Source: Dysidea avara
Taxonomy: Eukaryota; Porifera; Demospongiae; Dictyoceratida; Dysideidae
Assembly: GCF_963678975.1 (NCBI RefSeq)
Contig: NC_089279.1
Coordinates: forward strand, 29,613,525 to 29,677,524
Length of the DNA stretch: 64,000 nucleotides
Direction: 5' to 3'
Within the stretch, counting starts at the first letter, position 1. Each line of letters begins with the position of its first letter. The notes beneath the pieces were generated by a model. The model did no database searches. It was given only the letters and a program-made list of their open reading frames with translations, and was not told the DNA's origin. The translations under genes were made by a program, and so were the position numbers. Below, piece after piece: positions 1 to 13,313 of this stretch.

Positions 1-1109
1 CAAGTTGTTCACATCTTTGTTTATCATCAAGTTCATCAGATCCCATTTCCTGTGTATAACACAACTTAAATATGCCACATGGCTATAATAACATTGTTAC
101 TTAGGCCCCAAACAAAAGCTAAGGTATTCTTCACAACCTCATGAATATGACCACCTCATTAGAGTGACAATGTTAAATAGGTCTCAAATAATGCTAAAGT
201 GTACTTCATGACCTCATTTTAGTGATCATGTTACTCAGCTTCATGTATTTCAATCCCAAATAGAGAGGTGGCCCTGTTAATGAGGTTTCATTGTACATGC
301 ATGGTCATCTTACCGTTTTCTTATCTGATTTCTGCTCATCCATGGGTGGGTCAGTTGGTTGAGGTTTGTCACTGATTTTACCATCACTAGTAGAGTCTTG
401 TTTATCTGTTGGTTGTGGTGTAGTCGCTGCTGCAGTATCCTTAAGCTTACTATCCAATGCTTTAGTCTAGAGTGTGTGGAGAATTGCAATGAAGTTTGTG
501 TAGCAGTTTGTACAGGTGTTGAACTTACCAGGTTGTTAAGGGCTGCAATACTCTTCTCCATCAGCTTGATAGTTTTATTGTAAAATTCAGTAATAATCTC
601 ATTAGTTTCATTGTTAGCAAGATGTTGAATAACAGGGAGTAGTTGTGTTAGTGATGTGATGTCATCTCTGATGGTATTGATATCCTACAAGTGCAGGAAA
701 ATAGTGACCCTGTTGTGTTCGTGTGTGTGTAGTGTAGTATGTATATGAATGTGTGTAACTATATTAACTCACAACATCATTAGTAGACTTGCGTACGTAG
801 CAGTTTGTTCGAGACATGTTAAATGTTTCATTCTACAAGAAGACAATACAAACACAATGATAAGGAATACTACAAACTACAATTAGTGTTATGTAAATAA
901 GTGCATGTACTCACCATCTCTCTCTCCAAATCATCTACTGATTGCTTTGTGTGTAAAACATGTAATTGTGCAGTTGTCAGTAGTCCATTGATGTCAGCAG
1001 TAGAGTAGCTGGTATTCGTGTTTTTTGTTACACTATTAATGGGAGCTGCTTGACTACCCATCACCATCATCATAGATATGACTGCTACAAGAATGATATA
1101 CTTATTCAT
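1..1109 (-). CDS. Secreted helical-protein family, copy 1 (3' end cut by window edge)
   Basis: Five coding exons read leftwards: 915-1109, 773-832, 529-684, 314-466 and 1-49 (the last is truncated by the window). All introns have GT/AG ends and phase 0. Exon 1 (65 aa) starts with a hydrophobic signal peptide ending near MGSQA and a mature N-terminus beginning APINS, then an amphipathic helix. Exon 2 (20 aa) has an N-E-T glycosylation sequon and one Cys. Exon 3 (52 aa, DINTIRDD...) is predicted to form two helices. Exon 4 (51 aa) is Pro/Asp/Lys-rich and probably disordered. No stops or frameshifts are seen, so the copy is probably functional. It is nearly identical to copy 2 over the whole 5.4-kb unit, so the duplication is recent. 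The product is probably a small secreted protein; its function is unknown. Confidence 0.8.
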
Positions 1110-1227
1110 TTTCTTCTCCAGTCTCTTTTTATACTAGTTGAAATTACGATAGAAATATATAGAAATTTATCAATTCTCTTTGTAGATTTAATTCTTGTCA
1201 ACTGACAAGTTCAACTGCAGTCAACCC

Positions 1228-1436
1228 TTTTATACTCTCTTTCTGCTGTGTATTTTGCAACTAAACTTAAATTTGGGATCTGCTGTATGAATGACAATGG
1301 GCTACATTCCTTTCCCATTACAAAAAGGGGGATTTTTTTATAAAAAGCAATGTAAACACAAGTATATTTTTAAAATTTTTTAATTCCACCATTTTATCCA
1401 CATCCTCTGTTGCCAAATATTAATTCCTTCTGGGAA
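1228..1436 (-). promoter_or_regulatory. Core promoter of copy 1: TATA box and TTCN3GAA site
   Basis: TATAAAA on the minus strand is at 1228-1234, about 120 bp before the ATG. TTCCCAGAA, which fits the STAT/GAS consensus TTCNNNGAA, is at 1428-1436, 200 bp further upstream. Both are kept at the same spacing in copies 2, 3, 4 and 6. The STAT reading is inference. Confidence 0.6.
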
Positions 1437-1808
1437 AATGGAGAATTAGCTGTTGTTTACTAACATGAATGTGTGTTCAGTACAAGAGTTAATAATATAC
1501 CATTGTCTAATATTAACAATGGAAATAAGAGTATAACTATTTTTATTGATTTCTGTGGTCGTCTTGCAACAAAGTGACTGGGTTTCTTTGAAATGTTCAA
1601 AAATTAACAAAATTATTTACATGTTATGGCTTCAGCTTGTTTATATAATTTGTATGGTATTATTTAGTGGCATATTAATTATTGTCATGTGTAAAGTTTA
1701 TTCATTTAAAAAAACAATAGAAGATTACATCCAGGATGAATGATCCTTGTCCGTACAGTTGAGTTGTAACAACTTGTCAGTTGATTTGTATAAATTGTGG
1801 TTTGTGGT

Positions 1809-1876
1809 TAGTATCAAGTTACCCTCAAATCCGGTATTAAAATCACCAACAATTTTATCACCTAATTCTGATACTA
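1809..1876 (+). repeat. 68-bp TAGTATCA...TGATACTA element, copy 1
   Basis: Ends are the inverted repeats TAGTATCA and TGATACTA; the core holds CCCTCAAATCCGGTATTAAA and ATCACCAACAATTTTATCAC. It lies 700 bp upstream of peptide copy 1. Confidence 0.75.
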
Positions 1877-2357
1877 GTATAGGAACTTTAATAATTTTTG
1901 GACTAAGATTATGCATGCTTGGCAGTACAATGGCTTTTGCATATATACACTGTACCTACAACTGTTTTAACCTCAATCACATACTAAAGTTACCAGCTTA
2001 AAGATAGTATAAGTATTCCCAGCCATAAACATAACAGTACTAAATTAAATACCGATATGATGTGAAAATTCCCCCATACACGTATGCATGCTTGGCCTCA
2101 AGTCATTAGGCTGGGCTGTAGTGAGGTGGTCTTTATTAATAAGATAGTGTACTCCTTGCATGGCAATGACGACTATACTATTTGCACAGTTGTCATAATC
2201 AGGAAGTGAGTTGTAATAACACCTCTGTGTGTCAGTTTTGATTATGAAAGAATAATATTTATGTAATGATGGGATGTGTATTGTTGTTGCTTTAGTACAA
2301 GATGTCTAATTTATTTTCTCGAAAACTTGGTCATCCTAACTTTGTTATATTGTACAG

Positions 2358-3031
2358 GCATTCAATACTTTTATTGACGATGTGTTTACATTCATCATCA
2401 CCATGCCAACATCACACCGAGTTGCAGTGTTCAGAGATGATGTTGTGTTTGTTGTCTATTTGTACCAGAGATAGTGAGTAGTCCATTGTGCAGTCTCTGC
2501 TTATGTTACGTAGTAAATAACTATATAAACATGTGTGCATCTAGTCAAACATTAACTGGTGGCTGACTGTAGTTTACTCATTGTGGTTGTCAGTTTCAGC
2601 CATTGTTGAAGTGTTACGTGTTTGAATGGTCATGTTAAGTCATGTTAAAGCCACTGATCAGAAATTTCTGGGTAAACTTGTATGCAATGAGCCCATGCAC
2701 TCTAATCACAATATACGCTATAGTATGAATACTCAAAACTTCGTGTTGAACACTTCACTATCATCTAAACCACATCCATAATTCCTCTATAATCTGATAG
2801 TCTAGCTTTGTCGTCCAATAAGACTTTTGTGTAACACTAATACCCCCAATTTGATGCAGTTTTGGGCACCAATGGATGTCAGATTATTAAGACTTACCCA
2901 ATATACTATTACTAGGTTGCATTAGTATAATGTATACTGTTTTATTATGTAGGTTATACCCTGTGGATAAGGCAAGAGTGAATGAGTTTGGAGAATCACT
3001 TGAGGATACACAAAAGCACAAAAGTGACTGA
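2358..3031 (+). pseudogene. CLPTM1L: CLPTM1L-like C-terminal exons, unit 1 (stop at splice junction)
   Basis: Exon A (2358-2473) reads AFNTFIDDVF, then ITMPTSHRVAVFRDD and VVYLYQR. Exon B (2953-3031) reads LYPVDKARVNEFGESLED and ends KSD-stop. These match the conserved C-terminal region of CLPTM1L/CLPTM1, ER multi-pass membrane proteins. The acceptors TGTACAG and TATGTAG and the donor GTGAGT are present. The codon split by the intron should be TG|G (Trp, as in YQRW) but is TA|G here, a stop, so this copy is disabled. The rest of the gene must lie to the left of the window if it exists. Confidence 0.72.
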
Positions 3032-5055
3032 AGTTCCCTTGTATCACTGTACATTTTAGCCGCCATTTTATATTTTTGTTTTATCATTATTAATAATTAC
3101 TACTTAGCAACCAATAACAGTGTGAAATACTACAAGTGTGAGCAAAATAGCTATAAACTGTTCATTAAGAATAAATTGTGCATTTCTTAAGAACATCAGT
3201 GAAGTTTTAGTGATGTTTGGCAGCAGTCATGTGTGGCTAGGCTGCAAATTTTAAGGGCAGGTTTTATTGTGTCCCCAACGCAAAAGATAAAGATGTCTGG
3301 CTATGTGAGACTCTAGTCAAGCAGTGGTCTGCATGCAGAATACTAAATGTTATAGAATGAGTGATACACTGCAAATATTTGGAGAGGTCAGTAAATGTAA
3401 TTAACACTACCCTTCGGTGGGAAATGTCTTATAGAAAGTAAGTTGCTGTTTTGTAATTTGGTTTACAAAAATATATTTTACACATTGAATATTCATGTAT
3501 TTGTGTTGTTAATGTGTTACAGAAAATTTCCCTAACAAGAAAATTGATGAAAAGAATTCCCTATTACTCTCCATATTAGATCACATCAACACCCATGGTG
3601 TGGTCATGTGGTATGCCTGAAACCAAGAATGTGAGTATTATTCTATATGCAAAAGGGCATTAATTTTGCCATTTGTGCAGTTGCATTGATACTACAAGTT
3701 AATACCATGCAAGAGTACAATAATAGATGGGGGTAGAAGGGAATTCAAGGTTCCCCTTAGGAATTTCCCATACTGTATACACATAAGAGGAGGGGCTCAC
3801 AATAAGAATTCCTCAAAGTACTTTGCAGTATGCATGCTATAAAAATGTTAACTCTTCATGCATAATCAGGTGTGAACTTTGGGATAATCTCTATAACCAA
3901 ATCATATCTTTTTGTGTGGTTTGTGGTTAGTATCAAGTTACCCTCAAATCCGGTATTAAAATCACCAACAATTTTATCACATCATTCTGATACTATGGCT
4001 AACCAGTATAGGAACTTTAATCATTTTTGAAATAATTTGCATGAATTAGTGATATGAAATCAACTACACAGATATATAAACTCACATGCTAAAGCTAATG
4101 TGTACCCAATCACAGTGTGCCACTTAACTGATAGTAATTGTTATTATGTTACCACATGTGACCACAAATTTTAAGGCTTTACACATCTGCATTTATATTA
4201 GTGACAAAATGCAGATATTTTGTGATATAAGGTTTGCAACCTCTCATATAGTTGTGATGTGCTAACAATGACAGTGTAACGTTGTGTGTATAAGTATGTG
4301 TATGTTCTGTTAGAGTAAACTGTATTAATGGATGGGCTTGAATTATCCAAGTATTCCACTTCTCTGAACACTTTTATCATTGACCGTATCATTATTAATC
4401 ATAGACTGAATCATTTGTTAGTGTATTTATCATAAATACACTAGCTATTAAACTGTCAGCTCTGCTGTAAATTTAATAACACAATAATTATACATACAGT
4501 GTATGGTATACAATAGTAGGGTACTCTGGCACTGTAGCTATTGGCTATGGCATTTACTGCAGTAATATTTTGTCAAGAAAAGATTTGGTGAATTTTTAAT
4601 CAGCAAACTAGAGATGAATAACCTGTGTTTATTGCTCAATTATTAAATTTCTGGTCCAGTACATGTGAGGTGGGTAGCTAGGATTGGTATAAAACTGATT
4701 TTGAAACACGCACACTATTCAAGCAAACATACTTTATTGTTTGCTGATTTTTGGCTACTTAGATCTGAAAAGTCACAAGAGCATTAAAGTTGAAGGACTA
4801 GATTGTGGTTGAAAATTAAACAAGGTTTGACCTACAGGTAAGCTTCTTATTTTACTTCACAATGTATATAAAACAATGATGTCCTGCTATGGCCACTAGC
4901 TGGTGTTGGATGGTACCATATATTCCCGCTTGTATATAGCCCATCGTATCTAGTACTCCTGGGTGATTAATAGTCTAGTAAATGGTATGTGTGCACATGT
5001 TTGTGTGTGTATGTGAGTGCGTGTGTGTATTATAAGAGTGTTTTGTTAGTTTCAG
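3032..5055. other. Unit 1 spacer between CLPTM1L exons B and X
   Basis: No gene supported. It contains one 68-bp element and is conserved with 8496-10551. Short blocks, such as the one around GATAAAGATGTCTGGCT near 3285, recur in units 2 and 4 but keep no long frame. Confidence 0.6.
3928..3995 (+). repeat. 68-bp element, copy 2
   Basis: Second copy of unit 1, downstream of CLPTM1L exon B. It differs in the right flank (ATGGCTAACCAGTATAGG). Confidence 0.75.
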
Positions 5056-5098
5056 TTAAAGTCAGTAGCACATCTTCCCTGGAGAGCATTTATGTATG
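5056..5098 (+). pseudogene. CLPTM1L-like upstream exon X (end of unit 1)
   Basis: After a TTTCAG acceptor the frame reads LKSVAHLPWRAFMY plus one base, then GTAAGC. This is the segment that directly precedes the KAFNTFIDD region in CLPTM1L proteins. The exon ends in phase 1 while exon A starts in phase 0, so X to A splicing would shift the frame; a 2-bp loss of the AA of a Lys codon would explain this. Its partner exon A is 2.7 kb downstream, beyond the antisense peptide gene copy 2. Confidence 0.65.
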
Positions 5099-5378
5099 GT
5101 AAGCCTGTATTATTGTCTTATCTCAGTCAACAGTCAAATCCTGTGTGCCATACTGTACTTAGTACATCAATACATTTTGCCATAATTCAATTTTAAGTAA
5201 TGTAGTAAAAATGACAATGTGTACATGAATACATGAATGATAAAAATGATGATATGAATTGATAAGTGATGTGACTGCCAAAAATGTACACGAGATAGTC
5301 CCGTATTATAATGTCGTATTAATTGTGTCTATTCGACTCTATTGTCCTATTATTAAATGGTCATAGTCTACAAGATAG

Positions 5379-6573
5379 TTAGTTGATCTGGAAATTTAGG
5401 ATGTCTCCAACAGTCAATAACACTTGTAACTTGAGGGCACCCAACTTCAGTACTTTGTCAAGTTGTTCACATCTTTGTTTATCATCAAGTTCATCAGATC
5501 CCATTTCCTGTGTATAACACAACTTAAATATGCCACATGGCTATAATAACATTGTTACTTAGGCCCCAAACAAAAGCTAAGGTATTCTTCACAACCTCAT
5601 GAATATGACCACCTCATTAGAGTGACAATGTTAAATAGGTCTCAAATAATGCTAAAGTGTACTTCATGACCTCATTTTAGTGATCATGTTACTCAGCTTC
5701 ATGTATTTCAATCCCAAATAGAGAGGTGGCCCTGTTAATGAGGTTTCATTGTACATGCATGGTCATCTTACCGTTTTCTTATCTGATTTCTGCTCATCCA
5801 TGGGTGGGTCAGTTGGTTGAGGTTTGTCACTGATTTTACCATCACTAGTAGAGTCTTGTTTATCTGTTGGTTGTGGTGTAGTCGCTGCTGTAGTATCCTT
5901 AAGCTTACTATCCAATGCTTTAGTCTAGAGTGTGTGGAGAATTGCAATGAAGTTTGTGTAGCAGTTTGTACAGGTGTTGAACTTACCAGGTTGTTAAGGG
6001 CTGCAATACTCTTCTCCATCAGCTTGATAGTTTTATTGTAAAATTCAGTAATAATCTCATTAGTTTCATTGTTAGCAAGATGTTGAATAACAGGGAGTAG
6101 TTGTGTTAGTGATGTGATGTCATCTCTGATGGTATTGATATCCTACAAGTGCAGGAAAATAGTGACCCTGTTGTGTTCGTGTGTGTGTAGTGTAGTATAT
6201 ATATGAATGTGTGTAACTTTATTAACTCACAACATCATTAGTAGACTTGCGTACGTAGCAGTTTGTTCGAGACATGTTAAATGTTTCATTCTACAAGAAG
6301 ATAATACAAACACAATGATAAGGAATACTACAAACTACAATTAGTGTTATGTAAATAAGTGCATGTACTCACCATCTCTCTCTCCAAATCATCTACTGAT
6401 TGCTTTGTGTGTAAAACATGTAATTGTGCAGTTGTCAGTAGTCCATTGATGTCAGCAGTAGAGTAGCTGGTGGTCGTGTTTTTTGTTGTTGAATCACTAT
6501 TAATGGGAGCTGCTTGACTACCCATCACCATCATCATAGATATGACTGCTACAAGAATAATATACTTATTCAT
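5379..6573 (-). CDS. Secreted helical-protein family, copy 2 (complete, intact)
   Basis: This is the best reference member, about 232 aa. Exons read leftwards: 6373-6573 (67 aa), 6231-6290 (20 aa), 5987-6142 (52 aa), 5772-5924 (51 aa) and 5379-5507 (42 aa plus TAA). Every intron is phase 0 with GT/AG ends. Layout: signal peptide (residues 1 to about 22, cut near SQA|APINS), amphipathic helix ending in LEREM, NETFN sequon and TNCYVR Cys, two helices in the 156-bp exon ending in AALNNL, a spacer with repeated Pro/Asp/Lys, and a last helix with a second Cys (KQRCEQLDK). The start was chosen as the first ATG of the frame, behind a TATA box 120 bp upstream. The gene lies antisense inside what looks like an intron of a CLPTM1L-like gene. 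I do not recognise the family; cytokine-like architecture is an inference. Confidence 0.85.
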
Positions 6574-6691
6574 TTTCTTCTCCAGTCTCTTTTTATACTA
6601 GTTGAAATTACGATAGAAATATATAGAAATTTATCAATTCTCTTTGTAGATTTAATTCTTGTCAACTGACAAGTTCAACTGCAGTCAACCC

Positions 6692-6899
6692 TTTTATACT
6701 CTCTTTCTGCTGTGTATTTTGCAACTAAACTTAAATTTGGGATCTGCTGTATGAATGACAATGGGTTACATTCCTTTCCCATTACAAAAAGGGGGATTTT
6801 TTTATAAAAAGCAATATAAACACAAGTATATTTTAAATTTTTTTAATTCCACCATTTTATCCACATCCTCTGTTGCCAAATATTAATTCCTTCTGGGAA
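6692..6899 (-). promoter_or_regulatory. Core promoter of copy 2: TATA box and TTCN3GAA site
   Basis: TATAAAA is at 6692-6698 and TTCCCAGAA at 6891-6899, same spacing as in copy 1. Confidence 0.6.
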
Positions 6900-7272
6900 A
6901 ATGGAAAATTAGCTGTTGTTTACTAGCATGAATGTGTGTTCAGTACAAGAGTTAATAATATACCATTGTCTAATATTAACAATGGAAATAAGAGTATAAC
7001 TATTTTTTATTGATTCCTGTGGTCGTCTTGCAACAAAGTGACTGGGTTTCTTTGAAATGTTCAAAAATTAACAAAATTATTTACATGTTATGGCTTCAGC
7101 TTGTTTATATAATTTGTATGGTATTATTTAGTGACATATTAATTATTGTCATGTGTAAAGTTTATTCATTTAAAAAAACAATAGAAGATTACATCCAGGA
7201 TGAATGATCCTTGTCTGTACAGTTGAGTTGTAACAACTTGTCAGTTGATTTGTATAAATTGTGGTTTGTGGT

Positions 7273-7340
7273 TAGTATCAAGTTACCCTCAAATCCGGTA
7301 TTAAAATCACCAACAATTTTATCACATCATTCTGATACTA
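7273..7340 (+). repeat. 68-bp element, copy 3
   Basis: Unit 2 counterpart of copy 1, with the consensus core. Confidence 0.75.
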
Positions 7341-7821
7341 GTATAGGAACTTTAATAATTTTTGGACTAAGATTATGCATGCTTGGCAGTACGATGGCTT
7401 TTATGTATATACACTGTACCTACAACTGTTTTAACCTCAATCACATACTAAAGTTACCAGCTTAAAGATAGTATAAGTATTCCCAGCCATAAACATAACA
7501 GTACTAAATTCAATACCGGTATGATTTGAAAATTCCCCCATACACGTATGCACGCTTGGCCTCAAGTCATTAGGCTGGGCTGTAGTGAGGTGGTCTTTAT
7601 TAATAAGATAGTGTACTCCTTGCATGGCAATGACGACTATACTATTTGCACAGTTGTCATAATCAGGAAGTGAGTTGTAATAACACCACTGTGTGTCAGT
7701 TTTGATTATGAAAGAATAATATTTATGTAATGATGGGATGTGTATTGTTGTTGCTTTAGTACAAGATGTCTAATTTATTTTCTCGAAAACTTGGTCATCC
7801 TAACTTTGTTATATTGTACAG

Positions 7822-8495
7822 GCATTCAATACTTTTATTGACAATGTGTTCGCATTCATCATCACCATGCCAACATCACACCGAGTTGCAGTGTTCAGAG
7901 ATGATGTTGTGTTTGTTGTCTATTTGTACCAGAGATGGTGAGTAGCCCATTGTGCAGTCTCTGCTTATGTTAGGTAGTAAATAACTATATAAACATGTGT
8001 GCATCTAGTCAAACATTAACTGGTGGCTGACTGTAGTTTACTCATTGTGGTTGTCAGTTTCAGCCATTGTTGAAGTGTTACGTGTTTGAATGGTCATGTT
8101 AAGTCATGTTAAAGTCACTGATCAGAAATTTCTGGGTAAACTTGTATGCAATGAGCCCATGCACTCTAATCACAATATACGCAATGGTATGAATACTCAA
8201 AACTTCGTGTTGAACACTTCACTATCATCTAAACCACATCCATAATTCCTCTATAATCTGATAGTCTAGCTTTGTCGTCCAATAAGACTTTTGTGTAACA
8301 CTAATATCCCCAATTTGATGCGGTTTTGGGCACCAATGGATGTCAGATTATTAAGACTTACCCAATATACTATTACTAGGTTGCATTAGTATAATGTATA
8401 CTGTTTTATTATGTAGGTTATACCCTGTGGATAAGGCAAGAGTGAATGAGTTTGGAGAATCACTTGAGGACACACAAAAGCACAAAAGTGACTGA
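7822..8495 (+). CDS. CLPTM1L: CLPTM1L-like C-terminal exons, unit 2 (best preserved)
   Basis: Exon A (7822-7937) and exon B (8417-8495) join across GTGAGT/TATGTAG in phase 2 to give one open frame of 64 aa: AFNTFIDNVFAFIITMPTSH, RVAVFRDDVVFVVYLYQRW, LYPVDKARVNEFGES and a short acidic/basic tail ending KSD. The split Trp codon is intact, unlike in unit 1. This is the only pair in the window that could serve as a functional 3' end. The upstream exon X at 5056 is not in a compatible phase as annotated. Confidence 0.65.
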
Positions 8496-10551
8496 AGTTC
8501 CCTTGTATCACTGTACATTTTAGCCGCCATTTTATATTTTTGTTTTATCATTATTAATAATTACTACTTAGCAACCAATAACAGTGTGAAATCCTACAAG
8601 TGTGAGCAAAATAGCTATAAACTGTTTAGTAAGAATATATTGTGCATTTCTTAAGAACATCAGTGAAGCTTTAGTGGTGTCTGGCAGCAGTCTTGTGTGG
8701 CTAAGCCACAAATTTTAAGCGCAGGCTTTATTCTGTCCCCAATGCAACTGATAAAGATGTCTGGCTGTTCGAGACTGTAGTCAAGCAGTGGTCTGCATGT
8801 AGAATACTAAATGTTATAGAATAAATGATGTTTGGAGAGGTAAGTAAATGTGATTAACACTACCCTTTGGTGGGAAATGTCTTATAGAAAGTAAGTTGCC
8901 GTTTTGTAATTTTGTTTACAAAAAAAATACTTTACACATTGAATATTCATGTGTTTGTGTTGTCAATGTATTCCAGAAAATTTCCAACAAGAAAATTGTT
9001 GAAAAAGAATTCCCTATTACTTTCTATATTAGATCACATCGACACCCATGGTGTGGTCATGTGGTATGCCTGAAATCATGAATAGTACATGAGTATTATC
9101 CAATATGCAAAAGGGCATTAATTTTGCCATTTGTGCAGTTGCATTGATACTACAAGTTAATACCATGCAAGAGTACAAAATGGGGGTAGAAGGGAATTCA
9201 AAGTTCCCCTTAGGAATTTCCCATACTGTATACACTTAAGAGGAGGGGCTCACAATAAGAATTCCTCAAAGTACTTTGCAGTATGCATGCTATAAAAATG
9301 TTTATACTCTTCATACATAATCAGGTGTGAACTTTGTGATAATCTCTAACCAAATCATATCTTTTTGTGTGGTTTGTGGTTAGTATCAAGTTACCCTCAA
9401 ATCCGGTATTAAAATCACCAACAATTTTATCACATCATTCTGATACTATGGCTAACCAGTATAGGAACTTTAATAATTTTTGAATTAATTTGCATGAATT
9501 AGTGATATGAAATGAAATTAACTACATAGATGCATAAACTCACATGCTATAGCTAATGTGTACCCAATCACAGTGTGCCACTTAACTGATAGGAATTGTT
9601 ATTATGTTACCACATGTGACCACAAATTTTAAGGCTTTACACATCTGCATTTATATTAGTGACAAAATGCAGATATTTTGTGATATAAGGTTTAATTGTG
9701 CTTACACAATAAGCCTGGTTATCACATGGCCATGCAACCTCTCATATAGTTGTGATGTGCTAACAATGACAGTGTAACGTTGTGTGTTTAAGTATGTGTA
9801 TGTTCTGTTAGAGTAAACTGTATTAATGGATGGGCTTGAATTATGCAAATATTCCACTTCTCTGAACACTTGAATCATTAACCGTATCATTATTAATCAT
9901 AGACTGAATCATTTGTTAGTGTATTTATCATAAATACACTAGCTATTAAACTGTCAGCTCTGCTGTAAATTCAATAACACAATGTGCATATACATAAAGT
10001 GTATGGTATACAGTAGTGGAAGCTCTGGCACTATAGCTATTGGCTATGGCATTTACTGCAGTAATATCTTGTCAAGAAAAGGTTTGGTGGATTTGTATTC
10101 AGCACACTAGAGATGGATAAAGCCTGTGTTCGTTGCTCAATTATCTTTCCACTAATTTTCTGGTCCAGTACAGGTAGCTAGGATTGGTATAAAACTGACA
10201 CGCTCACTATTCAAGCAAACATAGTTTAGTTTGTTGCTGATCTTTTTGCTACTTAGATCTGAAAGGTTACAAGAGCATTAAAGTTGAAGGACTAGACTAT
10301 GGTTGAAAATTAAAAGACAAAAATGAACAAAGAGCAAGTTTTGACTTGCAGGCAATCTTCTTATTTTACTTCACAATGTATATAAAACAATGATGTCCTG
10401 CTATGGGCACAGGTGTTGGGTGGTGCCGTACATTCCCTCTTGTGTATAGTCCATCGTATCTGGTACTCCTACATGGGTGATTAATAGTCTAGGGAGTTGT
10501 GTTTGTATGTGCATGCATGTGTGTATTATAAGAGTGTTTTGTTATTATCAG
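8496..10551. other. Unit 2 spacer between CLPTM1L exons B and X
   Basis: Counterpart of 3032-5055. No gene is seen. Confidence 0.6.
9381..9448 (+). repeat. 68-bp element, copy 4
   Basis: Unit 2 counterpart of copy 2. Confidence 0.75.
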
Positions 10552-10594
10552 TTAAAGTCAGTAGCCCATCTTTCCTGGAGAACATTTATGTATG
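10552..10594 (+). pseudogene. CLPTM1L-like upstream exon X (end of unit 2)
   Basis: Reads LKSVAHLSWRTFMY plus one base between TATCAG and GTAAGC. It has the same phase problem as the unit-1 exon, so the change predates this duplication. Confidence 0.6.
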
Positions 10595-10866
10595 GTAAGC
10601 CTGTATTATTGTCTTATCTCAGTCAACAGCCAAATCCTGTGTACCATACTGTACTCAGTACATCAATATGTTTTGCCATAATTCAGTTTTTTAAGTAATG
10701 TAGTAAAAATGACAATGTGTACATGAATACATGTATGATAAAATTGATGATATGAATTGATAAGTGATGTGACTGCCGAAAATGTACATGAGGTAGTTCC
10801 GTATTACAATGTCGTATTAATTGTGTCTATTATCCTACTACTAAACTGTCATGCTCTACAAGATTG

Positions 10867-12216
<1,350 letters not shown>

Positions 12217-12327
12217 TTTCTTTTTCAAACACTTTTCGTAATTGATATTGCAGTAGAAAAAGATTTTCAGCTTTCTTCAATTTAGAGTAACTTTTTTTTA
12301 ACTGACAATGTGAACTGCAGTCAATCC

Positions 12328-12525
12328 TTTTATACTCTTTTTCTGCTGTGTATTTTGCAACTAAATTGGGATATGGTCTATGAATGATGATGGGTTACAT
12401 TCCTATCCCATTACAAAAGGGGAATTTTTGTAAAAAGCAATGTGAACACCAGTATATTTTAAACTCTTTTTATTCTACCATTTTATCCACATCCTCTCTT
12501 GCCAAATGTTAATTCCTTCTAGGAA
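12328..12525 (-). promoter_or_regulatory. Core promoter of copy 3: TATA box and TTCN3GAA site
   Basis: TATAAAA is at 12328-12334. The upstream site reads TTCCTAGAA (12517-12525): the only change from copy 1 is in the three-base spacer. Confidence 0.6.
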
Positions 12526-12991
12526 AAATGGAGAATTAGCTGTTGTTTACTAACATGAATGTGTACACTACAAGAGTTAATATTACCATGATATATACCA
12601 TTGTCTAATATTAAACAATGGAAATAACTGTATAATTCTTTTTTATTGATTCCTGTGGTCATCTTGCAACAAAGTGACACACAGATTTCTTAGAAATCTT
12701 AAAAGCTCAACAAATGCAACTTGTTTATATAGTTTGTATGGTATTATTTAGTGGCGTATTAGTCATTGCTGTGTGTGAAGTTTATTTTTATCTAAAAAGC
12801 ACAATTGAGGCTCCCGGGATTAAATTTTTGGAATTGTGTACTAGTTTGTGGTGTTCAATTATTAAACGTTTTAATGTTGTGTAAAGCCAATTAATTAGTA
12901 TATACTACATAGGATCATTTCACTAAACAATGCTTGTCTGTACAGTTGAGTTGTAACAACTTGTTGATTTGTATAAATTGTGGTTTATGGT

Positions 12992-13059
12992 TAGTATCAA
13001 GTTACCCTCAAATCCGGTATTAAAATCACCAACAATTTTATCACATCATTCTGATACTA
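12992..13059 (+). repeat. 68-bp element, copy 5
   Basis: Unit 3, upstream of peptide copy 3, with intact ends and core. Confidence 0.75.
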
Positions 13060-13180
13060 GTATAGGAACTTTAATAATTTTTGAACTAAGATTATGCATG
13101 CTTGGTGGTACAATGGCTTTTTTAACCTCAATCACTTACGCATATCACAACACGTCCTAAAGTTACCAGCTTAAAGATAG

Positions 13181-13313
13181 TTGTCAGTAGTCCAGTGATG
13201 TCAGTGGTAGAGTAGCTGTTGGTGTTCATGTTTTGTGTTGTTGAATCACTATTAATGGGAGCTCCATGACTACCCATCACCATGACTGCCACAAGGATGA
13301 TAAACTTATTCAT
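13181..13313 (-). pseudogene. Orphan exon-1 fragment of the secreted family (copy 3b)
   Basis: The ATG at 13313 and the first 44 codons match exon 1 of copy 3 (signal peptide, APINS, then the ST-rich stretch to GLLTT). The match stops at 13181, where sequence normally found about 1 kb upstream of the gene takes over. No donor site or later exon follows. Upstream, the equivalent of the TATA region has no TATAAAA, although the TTCN3GAA motif remains at 13593-13601. This is a by-product of a local 1.1-kb duplication inside unit 3 and is probably dead. Confidence 0.75.

Noticed and set aside
310..561. 83-codon frame and its plus-strand overlap at 359-583, repeated in unit 2
   Set aside because: It reads through exon 3 into an intron; the spliced model with phase-0 exons explains all copies better.
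1547..1743. 65-codon frame with hydrophobic stretches, repeated at 7010
   Set aside because: Conserved only because units 1 and 2 are near-identical; it is broken in units 3-5 and has no splice or start context.
2887..3087. 66-codon minus-strand frame, repeated at 8351
   Set aside because: Antisense shadow of CLPTM1L-like exon B.
3230..3370. Possible small exon around GATAAAGATGTCTGGCT shared by several units
   Set aside because: The frame differs between units and splice sites are not consistent; left as conserved spacer.
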